From: Marisa cornuarietis
Taxonomy: Eukaryota; Mollusca; Gastropoda; Architaenioglossa; Ampullariidae
DNA length: 64,000 nucleotides
Reading direction: 5' to 3'
Assembly (NCBI GenBank): GCA_004794655.1
Contig: SMMW01000626.1
Span: forward strand, 776,501-840,500
Positions 32,440-45,365 of this stretch are shown piece by piece. Position 1 is the first letter of the stretch. Each line of letters starts with the position of its first letter. Below the pieces are notes generated by a model. It was not told where the DNA came from. It made no database searches and was given only the letters and a program-made list of their open reading frames with translations. The translations under genes and the position numbers were made by a program.

Positions 32440-33234
32440 CGAGTGATCGAGAGAGAAGTACATGTTTGAGCGAGATGTATATGTGAATGTATTTTGGGCA
32501 TGTTAACATATAGGTATATAGGTATGTGGGTGTAGAGGTATGTGCTAGTTCTCAGTCCTACGTAATGAACTGACATCGCCCTAACCCTACCGATTTCTGT
32601 TACCTATGAGACCCCTTACCCCTAACCCCTACAAAAAATCTCAACATATGCAGCAGTGTCTGCATTTCAATTGTGTCTGCATTATGTATAATTCTTGTCT
32701 ATATTGTGTATATAGTTGTAAAATGTGTGTACATTAGTGAGTGAACGCAGTATCTACATTTATATACATATACTGGTTCATCATCATCATGATTCCTTGT
32801 TACTCCTCGAGGAGCATAGGGCCGCAACAATATACTGGTTTACAAGTGTATATATATATATAGACACACACTGTACAGTGTACACGAACAGACTGACTAC
32901 GTTCACTTTGATAAAACTGAATCCCTTTGACCACAATGCGAGACAGAGTGAGAACGAGAGAGACTAAAGTGTCAGGAAGTCGTCAAGTCGCTAACGAAGG
33001 ATGCTATGGCTCACCGTATCAAAGACAGGTAGAAGTAAACTATGGCCACCATCACAAACGACATTGCTTTCCTTTACTAGGAAGATCGCAAAAGAGACAG
33101 ACTGAAATGGTTCAAATAAACTGTAAGTTAAAACTGGTGGACAAAAATTATTTGCGGGATTAAAAAAAAAAATGAAACTAGATAGTACTTCTTGAGATTA
33201 TTGGGATTTATTAGGCTTTTGGTAGTTGCACTGA
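32440..33234. other. No gene recognised
   Basis: Only simple-sequence patches and unremarkable short frames. Confidence 0.35.
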
Positions 33235-35110
33235 ATAATAATAATAAGAAGAAGAATAGGATTTTTAAAGCGCTTTACCCTTAAAGATGCGAGTTCAGTG
33301 CGCTGCACACAAAATAACCTTACTATATCTGGAACGTGTCCCATGATATGAATATCATTCTGAGAAAGTCAGCCAAGAAAGATAAATAAGCATCGGCAGA
33401 CAGATGACACCATGACAAAAACATGAACTAGGTGCATGGATGAAGAACTGAGAAGTGAGCGAAAAAGTACTTCTGATTATGCAAGATATTTCTTAAAGAG
33501 ATGGGTTTTGAGTCTGGATTGAAAAACTTCGAATGTAAGCACATTTCGAAGAGAAGGGGGCAGAGAATTTCAAACAATGGAGCCTGAGAGGAAAAGGAGC
33601 GTCTGCAGAGTTTCTCCCGTCTGATGTGTGGCACGAAAAGGACAGCAATACAAGCAGACCGAAGAGACCGACTCAGGTGGCAAGGCATCAGTAGCTCGGA
33701 CAGGTATGCTGGGACAAGGCTGTGAAGACAATGTAACACAGTGGGGCGAATTTGCAATCCAGTGCGAGCTCCAGTGTAACTGATCCTGCGAAGCTCAATG
33801 AAGATGGACTTACAGGCTGCATTGATAGGAGATTCAAGAGATAATTATGCGTCGATAATAACGAGAAGATTTCGGACGGTCTGGGAAAGAGAGAGATGTT
33901 CACCACAGAAAGAGTGAAGGTAGTAGAGGATGACACACACGTCAGTTTATTTGCAGAGATTATTATAAGGACTTTAGTTTTGTCGTCTTTCCTTTTCAAT
34001 TTGTTTATAGACATTCAGGGCTTTGCAGAGTCTACTGTGTAGTGTGTGGTGATGCAGACTTCCTGGATCTGGGAAGCGAAGCCAGACGCTGGAAGCTGTG
34101 TATCATCACGTGACAGTTCAGGTCCAAGTGGTAAATTGTGGGATTAGTGGCGGTAGGTATGAAGCAGGGGTAAGTCGTTGTCCTAGGGCAGCATGGGGAG
34201 CTAAAGGACAATCGTCTTGTTTCCAAAATTTTAAAGTGGTGTCCAGACCCTGAAGATGTTGTTTTACTCCTCGAGCCGCAGTTGTAAAGCAGTGGTAATG
34301 TTGCCCTGGGATAAAAAAAAAAAACATGAAGTAGTGTCCGCGGGTTTTGTACACCGCTTTATAACTTCGGAAACAAGGCACTTTTCCTTGAGTTACCGAT
34401 TTTGTCCTGGGGAACCGACTTACTCTTGTTTCATAATGACGGCCTCGGGGGGCTGGATGTACAGCGTAAAATAAAAGTAGCCAACAACTACGACAGATTG
34501 TTCAGGTAGGACCGGAACCAGTTCAAAACAGTGTGAGAGAGACCGAAAGTAGCATAATTACTCTGGGGAAATGTCATGGCCGAGTGTATCAAACGCAGGT
34601 GACAGATAGCACTGACAGTAAGGAGGTGTGATCCATGTCGCAAGCAGATAGTTAAGTCATTCACCACTCGCAGTAACTCCGTCCCAATGGAATGAGTCTC
34701 ACAAAAGACTGAAACGGTTCAAGTAGATTGTGGCTAGTGATTCAAGAGCTGGACCAGCACAACCTTTTCAAGTACTTTAGACAGAAACGGGAGATTAGAA
34801 TTAGAACGATAGTTTTTGAGATTATTGGGGTTGAGACTGGGTTTCTTTAGAAGTGGGATGACGACAACATGCTTAAACGATAGGTACAACATAAGTGAAC
34901 AAGGAGTGATTGTCAGTGAGAGTGATTAGTGTAACGATCCAGTCAAGGCACTTGTGCAGGAAGTGAGCTGGAATAGGGTGGAGAGCAGACTTTCTTCGGA
35001 GAGTTTATGACCTGCGACTCAGTGACAGGTACAAACTTTAGTAAGAAAAAATCAAAAGTAAGTTTGTGAGACAGTTGGTCAAGCCTTGTCCTGATGGTGT
35101 TTTCTCTTGA
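33235..35110 (-). mobile_element. CR1/L2-like LINE, EN-RT linker to 3' tail, decayed
   Basis: Read on the minus strand from 35110 downward, the order of an L2/CR1 ORF2 is kept. A linker reads LDQLSHKLTFDFFLLKFVPV then TESQV (about 35030), followed by HPIPAHFLHKCLDWIVTLI, pieces of the PLLKKPSLNPNNLKNYR region, LNRFSLL, DTLGHDI, CFELVP (about 34500-34740), KTKVLIIISANKL (about 33960), then LAPAYLSELL-like VPAYLSELLMPCHLSRSLRS and a C-terminal block near 33560. The tail contains AAAGCGCTTTA and ends in (ATT)n/(CTT)n near 33235-33255. Many stops are present. Confidence 0.8.
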
Positions 35111-35439
35111 AAGTATCAGGCAGCTGTCCGACAGGAAGTGTAGTAAGCAGAGTGTAGGTAGCGTTGTGCTTGCCTAACATATATCCCACAAAACAAAAAT
35201 AAATTCCCGCTTGACGAACACTGTTGTAGCTGCTCACTGGTATGTCGAATCTTTGCAGAAAGAATCAAGCAATTTGTGATGTCCATGGATGAAAACTGTC
35301 TGTGAACTGTGAGATACGTCTTATTCCACCGGCGTTCAGCGCGACCCCGCCTGCCCGCAGGTTTGAACCAGGTGTCAGTGATAAAGACAATAGTAGCATT
35401 AGCTTTTATAATAAATTAAGGTCGTATGACCGTTTTGTT

Positions 35440-35820
35440 TCTGCATGACTGGGCATTAAAGTATATGATTTAAAGATACTTCATCTTGCCCATGGGAAGA
35501 TTTTTACGATTTCAAACATTTCTTGACCACAATTCCATCATTCTCCTTCTAATGCTAAAAATCCCTTTTTCTAGAAACAATACCTTTGGTTTTTCTCAGG
35601 TAAACAGTCACGCGAAAACCATTAGCATATTCTTGTGAAATATCAAGCTGTTTCTGTAGGCCAACAGTACAGACAACATCCAGAAAAACATCATCTGCAA
35701 AAGGACTTGTATTACATCTGGAACGAGTTATATGAGATGAATGCCATTCTGAGACATAGCTATTGCTAACTGGTTTATCAAGAATGAAAGGAGTATCGGC
35801 GACGAAATACAGCACTTGCT
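35440..35820 (-). mobile_element. LINE reverse transcriptase fragment, active-site region
   Basis: The 86-codon minus-strand frame contains SPFADDVFLDVV, the RT active-site motif (F/Y)ADD, followed by GLQKQLDISQEYANGF and LRKTKGIVSRK. These are the usual post-active-site helix and KTK blocks. Weak continuation lies below 35555. The clade is uncertain (jockey- or I-like wording), and it is distinct from the CR1/L2 copy beside it. Confidence 0.7.
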
Positions 35821-36164
35821 TTTTTCATGTATTTACATCAACAACCGTATGAGCAGCTATGCTCTTATAAACGTCAAAATCAGTCCCAGGGGTAAATTTT
35901 CACACTTGAGGCTATTTTGACAGTACATAAGCAAACGGACGAACATATTGTAATGGCCACCTGCAGCTTGCAAAACTTGACAAACATCAACGATGCAAGT
36001 GTGAAGTCGTTCTTCATCTGCTGCCCGAGCACATCGTGTTTGGAGTTTTGAATCTTCACAATCCTCAGGTTCAAAAATGTAATGTTTAATACCTTCACAC
36101 TCGTCTTCGTTACTAGAGCACGATAAACAAAGATCGTCAATCTCCTACAGACTGCAAACATGGC

Positions 36165-36508
36165 TCTGATGTTCCTGTCGTTGCAGCAGGAGTTGCTGGT
36201 CTTATTAAGTGACTCTAGTGTCGCTTGTTCAGTCTATGCGAGAAAAGATGCACTGAATGTGTGGCAGCAAATGGCATCCACACACGTTTTGGGCGGTCAA
36301 AATGCACTGACAGTTTCTGTGACTTTTTAATTAGGTGGGTGGGGATGTTTGACTGCCAATATCTTGGGATTCAATTGGTTTGCAAACAAAATTCTTTACT
36401 ACCAAAGGATGAAGTTCCAATTTCAAATATGTTATAACATGAACAGTCACACTTGTTGCGGTTGGTTACTTTGAGTTATTTTCTATGTGGATTTTAACAT
36501 CTTGTGAG
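36165..36508 (+). mobile_element. Tc1-like element, right end (copy 4 of 4)
   Basis: Contains the transposase C-terminus RCTECVAANGIHTRFG in the frame beginning 36225, then the untranslated right end closing at AACATCTTGTGAG with TA at 36509-36510. It is truncated on the left near 36165. Confidence 0.8.
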
Positions 36509-36509
36509 T

Positions 36510-37639
36510 ACTTTACTTATAGTCTAAAGTTATTCAGTGCGTCATTCTGTAATGATGAACAGATGAAAGCATTAATTGTACTACTACCCATATCACTTAT
36601 GTACATTAGCCGACCGCTTTCCTCCCAGCCCAAATACCGTTCAGAATGAAGTGGCATGCACTGAAAAGCTCGAGTTAAAAAGACCAGAAACACTATTCAC
36701 GGTGCCACATATTTAGTAGGGTGTCTCCTTCACCCATTCCCGTTGGGTCCGTTCTGCAGGGACCCTAACGCTCTTCTTACTTTCATTACTCCTCTCCTTC
36801 AGTTTGTGACATCAGCTTGTCTTCATTTCAGTCTGTGGATAGAACTCTGTGCTTTTTATCACAGATGTACAGTACTTACATATGATGTGTGCCGTAGTTT
36901 TTGAATATTATTTCAAACATTTGTATAAAATTTGTCTGCGTCTAGGATCCGTTGTTTGAAATCAGTGTTGTGCATCTACTTTATAATAGGTGCAAGGCAA
37001 GAAAGTATAAAATGTAAGTCCTGATTTCGATCTTTGATATCTTTCAGAGTATGTCTTTGTAAAGGTGTGCATTCTCAAAACATTAGGAGAATTCCTGGCG
37101 AATAGCTGCATGCCACTTGTTCTAAAGAAAAAAAATTGCTCGTTCTTTCGATGATATTCCAGGACTTAAACGATAGATGCACAAGGCAGAAATACATAGT
37201 GTAGAAGGGATGGAAAAGAAGGACGATCGGACGGACCTAGCTTTAAAAACAAACAAACAAACAAAAACCTCACGTAGAATCACACACATCGCTCGTTGAC
37301 GCACCAGTGTTATTATGAACACAGCAAGTATGCATTCATCATCGACAGCTTCGACCGAACTTTCCCATCTGCCAGTCATTAATTTATGCGTTAAATACCC
37401 ACTTGTCAGCTTGTAATGCGAGTGCAGGACGATCTCACTGTCGGAACATATACATGTATTCTTTGACCTGCAGCGTAACATGAAAGACCGAGCAGATAAG
37501 CTTTATAATAGCTGCTGACTTTGTGTCCGTCGATCGCTGTGAAAAGACACACACACACACACACATTCCCTGCTTAGCAGCCATAATATACTGGTTTCTC
37601 TTCGCACACTTGCACGCTGCCTACCACGCAATGTGTTCA
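36510..37639. other. No gene recognised
   Basis: Open frames here (up to 119 codons) lack any family resemblance. A (CA)n run lies at about 37548-37564. Confidence 0.35.
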
Positions 37640-38320
37640 TGGCGAACAAAGCGGCGGCGAGTAAAGGCGGGTTGTATATGTATCAATAGTCGCCATGCTT
37701 TCCGAGGCAGCAGCACCGACACTCGAGACATGCGCGCTCTTAGCCTGACCTATTTCGTACTCTTGAGGAAACAATCGATAAAAAAAAAAGAAAAAAAAAA
37801 CCCCACTTTGCACAAGGATTTCTACAGGCGTGTGTGGCAGACGCAGCCACCAGCCCAACGATATTTTGTTTGCTTTACATTCCACGTCAAAGGCAGGAGC
37901 GTTTTTTGCATGGCATCCGTGAATCGAAGGCCTGCCATTTACTTTTCGTCCTGCAGGCAGGTCCAGTCGCTCGATACATCCTACTGATAATACGTGACTG
38001 CATATTTTATACATGTAGCCAATGGTCGTCTGCTGCAATGAATCCAGGTCACAGGCGCGTACTGATTATGTAGGTCAGTGTAACTCCAAGCTTGGAGAAA
38101 GGTGTTAATACATGAGTCCAACATTTGTTGAGTACAGCCGGCTGTTTCGGATGCTTGTCTGTCTTTCGGAGTGTCACGGCTTCGCCAGGTAAGTGACGTT
38201 CTTACGTCGGTAACGTTTGTGGGAAGTGTGTCTTCTAACTGAAAGCTCCGAGTCTTTTTTTTTTTTTCCTCTCTCCGCTGTTGCCCTTTGAGGGAATGGG
38301 AGGTAATCTGTGCAGGTAAG
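37640..38320 (+). promoter_or_regulatory. CpG-rich segment with two strong splice donors
   Basis: CpG density rises above the background. Two near-consensus donors follow on the plus strand: GCCAG/GTAAGTG (exon end 38188) and TGCAG/GTAAGTGG (exon end about 38312). An ATG at 38112, with an in-frame TAA just upstream, opens a frame of 77 nt that runs into the first donor (MSPTFVEYSRLFRMLVCLSE and onward). This could be a first exon of an unknown gene or an upstream exon of the zinc-finger gene. No acceptor partner is proven. Confidence 0.3.
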
Positions 38321-40505
38321 TGGGGAATGTATTGCAGGCTGTCAAATGCTTGTGCTGCACGCAACTGTGTTTGGGAATCATCATTGTCACGGACACTTTC
38401 TGCACTAAGGGTTAAGTTGTGTCATGTATTTTTGTGTGTAGTCTGGTTGACATCTTTGTGCCTTTAAAAAGTCAGAAATCTACGAGGGCCGCACCTACCT
38501 CTGTCCCCAGCAGTAGTCCCAGTTTAGCATGTTGCATACCGCCTCCACGTACTTGACCTTGTTTTAATAATCTTAAGTGCTTCGAGTTACTGATCCTTCG
38601 ATTACCACACTTTAAGAAAGTTTTACCAAACTTTTAAAAAATTATTTTCTGCTTTCGAGATGTTTATAATAATAGTTTTGGACGCGACTATCACTGGGAA
38701 AGTTACAGGATAAACGTTTGTTCTTCGTGACTAGATTTTTTTTTTTTTTTTTTTTTTTTAGTACATGTGTCCTTGTTGACGGAGCAGCGTGGCGTAACCC
38801 TCAATCGGCCTCGCGATACTGAACGCTTGATGTGTCCGGATGTGAAGGGGCTGAAAGTCGAGCGGAAGACTCAAAACTCCGAGTTAACTCGGTAGCCTGG
38901 ATGCAAACTGTTACAGACGGCGCTGTGACGCAGTGTGTGTGTGTGTGTCTTAGCTGCAGAATAAATCAATGTAGCTGCTGTGCCAGCGGCAGTTAAACAC
39001 ACGATGCACGTTTGCTGTCTTAGGCTGTTCACAAGCGTGAATATTCCAGTTGAGTTTCTCTACTTTACGACACTGTGTCAAATAACATTGTTCAGTCTCG
39101 TTTATCAACACCACCCTGCTGCCCTCCATTAGTTGTCACGCCGGGGAAATGAATATTGCATGCTGTTTCTGTCGTACAGTTGAGTGCCATGTAGTGTGTG
39201 TGTGTGTGTTGCATGTGACGAAACACACTGACCTACCTTCTGATACAAAGGAACAAAAAAAACAAGATCTTTAGAGGTTAAGGTCGCTGCCTACTGAGCC
39301 GTGGACGCAGCTGGAAAAAAAGTGCAAAGTCCTTGCCCTGTTAACCTTAACTGACAGTTACAGGCGACAAGTATAAGCCAGTGATGACTAATGCACTTTA
39401 TGAAGCCTCTGTCATTGCTTGTCTATTCCACGCTGAACTTAAGGCGACATTAGTTTTTTAACGCAAAGACAAAGTTTCTTATGTGGATCAATTTACATAT
39501 TTTCCAATTAGTCGTTGACTTTTTCTCCTCCGATCTATACATCTCCAACTACTTGTGCTGACAACTCGGGCGAAACTATTAATGAGTGGATGGGGGGGGG
39601 GACCTCGTTCTGAACCTTAATTGACAAAGTTTTCTCCCATTGACGTAACATTTCTGCTGAACAGAGCGTTTAGTTCACACCATTCTGTGTTAATAAACGG
39701 AAACTTTGCTTTTACTTGCACTTCACAACACGAACAGGAAGAATGAATACAGTGACACAAACTGATGGAGGAGAAACGAAGAGAAGTGTGACAAAGTCGC
39801 TAATGATGGAATACGTTGTCTCTATCTCTGAAGTTGGATGGGGAAGCAGCAGGTTGCTGGTATACGTCGTTCAGACCTGTGAGTGGAAAATTCCTGATCA
39901 CCAAGCAAAGGTGTGTACTGGATTGATCAGGAAAAATAAAAAAAAAACTGATGCAAAAAGAGATGGACTACGTCCACTCCATGCAGTGCTTTAGACACTG
40001 TTAACCTCCCAGAATACATTGCTGCGACGCGGTTGTGGTCGCTCTGTCCTCAACGTGTATTAACGAAACTGTAGGAGGTTATAAATTAATCTCTTTTCAG
40101 GCCATACATGTCCCGTGTGAAGTACGTATGCATGTGTGCAGATACACAACCGTGCTGTGCACGTGCTTGCTGCGTGTTGTTAAGATAAATGGCACCTTCA
40201 ATCAGTTATGTTGCGAGCTGTTAGGATAGATGGCGGCTTCAATCAGCTATGCTCTGCAGCCTTTTTTTATCATGACATTTAGATGTGCTTACGACATGTG
40301 TCCGACATCTCATATGGTAAGTGCGCCCTCATTCCCTGACGAATATATTCGGATGACTGGTGATGCTCAGACCGTTGTCTAGCTACTAGCTGCTAGCAGT
40401 TTGTGAGTTGGTAAAAAGGGGAATGCCGAAACTCACGTGGCTCACATCCATTAATTAATTGATAGCTTTAAGGTCAGCCTAGCTCGAGAATCATTCGACC
40501 GAAAC
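38321..40505. other. No gene recognised; poly-T
   Basis: A T-run lies at 38737-38759. A part near 38780-39000 is moderately CpG-rich. No exon is supported. Confidence 0.35.
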
Positions 40506-40509
40506 GACG

Positions 40510-41606
40510 TTGCTACGAGTGTTAAATGACTTACTATCTGTTTGCGACAGGGATCACACTTCTTTATGATCATTATTGGATCTTTCGGTCGCGTTTAATA
40601 CACGACACTGTGCTATTCTTCTCCAGCACCTTCTTGTTACTGTGTGCTTTCTCTGGGACTGTTTTGAACTGGTTTCAGTCTTACCCGACTGACCGCACCC
40701 AAACCGCACCTACTTTGCTACCCATCGAGTGCCGGAAGGCTGTGTTCCCGGGCCTCTATTTTTTTACTTTCTTTGGGGTATATATATATATATATATATT
40801 TTACTCAGACCGTCAGAAATCTCGATGTTATCAACAACACATCACGGTCTCATGAATCTTACATTAATGCAGTCTGCAAATCCAACTTCCTTGAACTTCG
40901 TAGTATCAGTCACACCCAACCCTTCCTATCGGTTTCCGCTGCCACAAAGCTTATGTCTGCTTTTGTGTTGTCCAGGCTAGATTAACTCTTTTCCTCGTCG
41001 ATCTCCCCCAACTTCCTACTGGACACACTTCAGAGAGCTCACTCAAATTAATGGTGATCGTATCGAGTCTGGGTGTGAAGGGGCTGAAAGTCGAAAGTAG
41101 GGTGGGCAACAAGCAGGCCATGCTACACTCCCTTCTCGCCATCTCCACTAGCTCCCAATTGGAGCTCGCATTGATTGAAAGATCGCTACACTATACTTCT
41201 GTTGTCTTCACGGCCTCGCCCCACCACACCTGTCTTATCTATGGACTCCTTACCGCCAGAGTCGTTTTCTTCGGCCTCCTTTTATCGCATCGGACAAGAG
41301 AAATGTGGCAGACGCTCCTCCTTCTCTAGACCCACCGTTTGGAATTCTCTGTACTTTTCTTTCCGAACTGTGTTGAACTGTTTGAATCTTTCGAGTCCGG
41401 TCTAAAGACATTTTAAGAGATAAGTTTCATAAGCAAGCAAACTCTTCTGCTCGCCACTCAGCTCTTCATCTTTATCTTTGCACTTTGCCACAGTAGTTTT
41501 CCGTTTGCTGACACTGTGTCTGTGTTGTCTGGTTGACTGTCGATTCGTTTGTTGCGTTTGTTGTGGAGTAAAATGCGCTTTACAGATTTATTTATTATCA
41601 TTATTA
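40510..41606 (+). mobile_element. CR1/L2-like LINE, RT to tail, decayed; same family as 33235
   Basis: Pieces in order: a NDLLSVCDRDHTSL-like stretch (about 40527), a CFELVSVLP piece, VPEGCVPGPLFF (the GVPQGSVLGP block), QTVRNLDVINNTSRSHESYI then NAVCKSNF, AATKLMSAFVLSRLD, and a QLELALIERS block. Nucleotide similarity to 34500-34740 is visible (GACTTACTATCTGTTTGCGA against GACTTAACTATCTGCTTGCG). The tail has AAAATGCGCTTTACAG and ends in ATTATCATTATTAC. A (TA)n run has expanded at 40782-40799. Confidence 0.75.
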
Positions 41607-42836
41607 CAATCGTAGCTGAGAGATGATTAGAAAAACGAAAAAAAGAGCTCGTTTGTGAGATTCAGGTGTCAGTCTTACGACAAGATTCGTCTCTGGTACT
41701 TTATGTTGACAAGGAAGAAACGTTTATCGATGGACTTCCCACGGGAAGATTTTTTTTTATATAAAGCTTGGATGCTGACAAAAGGTGAGCTGCTGACTGG
41801 TAGCATGACTCTGCATATCGAGCATTTTCACGTGCACGTTTTTGTGCTTACGACACGCACGCGCGCCCCCCCCCCCACACACACACACGATTGCCTACGA
41901 TTTCATTGGTCTTTTATAACTGATTGACCTGCATGTTTCGCTTATTTCGGCCTATATTGAATGAAAAGGAAGTAGGCTTACTTCTGAAATTTTATCTTCA
42001 AAAATCAAATGTAAACAAATAACATCCTCACTATAAAATACAATCCAACCTAAAGAAGAGCTGGAAAGTAGGGTGGGGTGGTGGGTTGCCCTGCCTCATT
42101 ACACGTAATCTTAAAACGGCATTCATGGCAGTCATGTGTCTCGAAGGATTTAGTTTGCAGATCATTAGGTAAGCGTATGAAAGTCACTTGTCATGGCAAT
42201 GGTTAATGGGAACTCTTTTCCAGAAAGAATTGATTAAAAAAAAGAGTACTGCTTCGATTTTCTTTAAGCTCATTCAACAGTAGACAATTTCTTGAAATGC
42301 ACTAAATGTAAATGTAATGAAAGCCCTCCCACATTTCTTTGATGTAATTATCTAGACACAGATTTGAAAATGGACAAAATTCAGAAGAAAATTACAAAAT
42401 TCAAATATAAATCCATCCAATCTCTTCCCTAAGGTACCAGTCTAAGATATCTGGATGTTGACTACAGCATTAGAGTTAATCGATTATAGGAACAATATGA
42501 ACGGTACAACAAATGAAGATAGTTAAAGCTACAGATGATATGGAAATATACCGCATCAATTTGAAACTTGTGGCCTAAATCTCCAGGTGTTTCTTTATCA
42601 AATATAAATGATTTTTATCGTCTGCTGGCGGCATATCACAGAACTGGCAAAATATAAAAAAACGACATCATGATTAATAGGCAAAAATGCATTCATCAAA
42701 GGTTTTCGTCCTGATTAGATAAACGGAAAGAAGGCGAGTATCTACAAAAGTAGAGAGATGCCTGCTTGAGCTGTAGTGAGTTAGGAGATCGGGAAGCAGA
42801 GTGTAGTCAGTTTATATTTTATTCAAGCTTGACAGC
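41607..42836. other. No gene recognised
   Basis: Nothing supported; a C-run and (AC)n at about 41864-41888. Confidence 0.35.
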
Positions 42837-42890
42837 AGGTATGGGCAATGTCCGATCCGCAAAATTATTTGATCCGGTCCCCCAAAGCAA
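42837..42890 (+). mobile_element. Possible hAT-like left terminus
   Basis: CAGGTATGGGCAATGTCCGA followed by TCCGC resembles the CAGGGGTGGGCAA...CCGC ends of hAT elements. No inverted counterpart is seen nearby, so this is only a candidate end. Confidence 0.25.
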
Positions 42891-45365
42891 CCACAGATAT
42901 CATCAAATCTATAGCAACACAAATGTATAATAATAATAATTCAAAATTTGAGGGAAAAACAAGGAACGTCCATGAGGGGATAGACAGGACACATACGATA
43001 CATGGCGGGATAGACACATGTACTTCTCGTCGGCTGTTTGCGGCCTATATGGACAATTTTGGAGAATTCTGCATGTATGTGACCTTCAACCCAAGCCGAG
43101 GGTTGACCACTTCCAGTTTGATGTCGGCTTTTGATGCGCGTAGCATTCTCCGATCATGTCGGCTCACACAATTTAAAAAAAAAAAGGTCTACGACATTGC
43201 TGTATACTTTAGTGAACAGTTCAAGGCTACAAACCTCCAACATTATCGTTTCATGTTTTAACAAAGGATGAGCAAATGAAAAAGCTTTGGCTGGTAAAAA
43301 GTTGTTTGGGCTAATGAGTTCACTTGTGCATGTGCAAGCATGTCTGTGTGTGGCATGTGTGTAGACTGTAAATGCCATGAGCTCCTCTATCAGGAGATAT
43401 ACGTGTACTAAACAGTTATGATTATTATTATTAATGTACTTTCAGTGCACAACCACAAACAGAAAATTATCCATTACGAGGAAAAAGGTGTGTTACCATA
43501 TGCTCTGTCTCCTCCAGGAACATTCTTATTATAAACATATTTTACAAACTACAAACAGGTGTTACACTATGCTTTTTATAGTAGCAGAACATTCTTTTCG
43601 TGCACCTAATTCCGAAAATGCGGATTGTAGCGTCTCAAAGGACATCAGTGTCAGGCAGGCTGGGATTGTACACGTTGCAAAAAGGTCACTGTGGCGAAAC
43701 TACAGGTTGACCAATTAAAGCAGGCTGATCTTTAAGTAGATAATTATGTATGACTCGAAAATGATTTATAAATATCAAAATGACCTTTTGAGGAAAAAAA
43801 GGTTCTCTACGCCTGCTGTACAGCAAACTATAAGTGAAGAATAAGGAGTAAAGGATTTGCATGATCTTGTTTGCCTGCTTGGATTAGGATATGTGCTGCG
43901 GAGTTGTGTAGCTGTTGGAGTTGGATGATAAGACACTAACGCTTTTATTTTACTGACGTCTTCTTATAAGCTTACTGTAGGCATAATACGTATAACTATG
44001 CATGTATGCTTACTGGTGTAGGCTTATAGGTTTGGTTTAGCCATGATATGTAAGACAGCGTTGCCTCTCATTATCTTTGGGTTTCTAGTCCGTTACTCTG
44101 TTTGGGTCTGGGCTGATTTGGTCAGTTCCACCACACGGGGCTGAGGGAACACCGACACTGCAGAGCGCGGTGGTTAGTAGCAGCACCATGCTTGCTACAG
44201 GGCTATGATTTTAACTCAGTTTATATTACTGTCTACAACTGTTGTCAATGACAGCACCTTAATTAGTTTTTTTATTAATCCCCTACATCGTACCGTCCCC
44301 CGTATGTACGTATATGCTGCAAATCATTTTAAGAATGTGTGAAAGCATCTGCCAACAATAAAGAAAGCAGCTACCTTGAACTCACTCACTAAACAGTTGT
44401 TTCCTCTAAAAGTTCTTGTCCTCAGACTACACAACTTTCATCTTATTTATTATGTCTGCCATCCGTTAAAACAATACTGGGATTTTCCCCTTAAAATATA
44501 TTTATGCGAAAGCATTATTTTCGGTCGTGAACCGTCTAGTTAATAGCTGGCGCTTTGTGCTTTTATCAGTAAGCTACGACTTTAGGAAAATTTATTAGAC
44601 GGTTAGATAGACTGAGAAGTTGACCGCAAATAAACGCAATTTAGCCGTTAGATAATGAACCCAGCCCGTTTTGATGTTGTCTGTCGCAGAACACACTGAG
44701 TCCCCGAATCACTCTTTAGACTGCACAATGAAATAAGTGGGTCGTGATCAACACACTTCTTATTTGAACTGTGTAAGTGCAATTTATAAAAATGACGTGT
44801 CTTAACAACGCCTGAATATTTAGTACCACCCAACGTATTTCGAACTGCCAAGCTTCATTTTCAGAATTATTCTCCTGAAACTTCTTCCAATGGCGCTGAA
44901 GGTGAAATTTTGTTTTATTTTTAGCTTATTGGTTAAAATGTTTACGATAGAAAAAAAACATGGCATCACGAATATCCAAAGATATTCAGACCGAATTATC
45001 ATGTTTCCACACATCGTATTGGCTATTGCCTTCACGGAGTAAGCGTACCCATGTATACTTGTGATGTAAGTCTTGTGACTTCTATCTGTGCTTGATGGTT
45101 GTACAGTTGCGTCTTGAAAACGAAAGCAGGCGAGCCCAGTCATTACAGAAAAATACTGCCTGCTAGACCTCTCTGTAAGTACACTCGCAGTCAAGTCCTA
45201 AAATGTAAGTCTAAAGATCCAACAGACGGCGCAAAACTCGCGTGGTTGTCCAGACGCCACACGGGAGGTGGGTGTTTCTGCATGGTGCCTGGTATATCTC
45301 GCGACCGGCTTGAGCAACATCACACCAGCACAAGCTGCAGCAGCAGCAGTAGTAGTATAACTACT
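42891..45365. other. No gene recognised
   Basis: A 137-codon plus frame (42848-43261) exists but has low-complexity runs and no domain. Nothing else is supported. Confidence 0.35.

Noticed and set aside
32251..32576. Minus-strand frames rich in Ser, Ile and His
   Set aside because: All three are translations of the (ATG)n microsatellite in different frames.
32578..32634. CCCTAACCCTACC and CCCCTAACCCCTAC, telomere-like words
   Set aside because: Only two or three irregular units, not a telomeric array.
37523..37987. 154-codon plus frame, the longest outside the recognised elements
   Set aside because: It starts in a (CA)n run, passes a poly-A stretch and shows no domain or regular composition; the overlapping minus frame is equally open.
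42848..43261. 137-codon plus frame next to a hAT-like end
   Set aside because: No similarity to hAT transposase blocks; contains Asn and Lys runs; no second terminus found.
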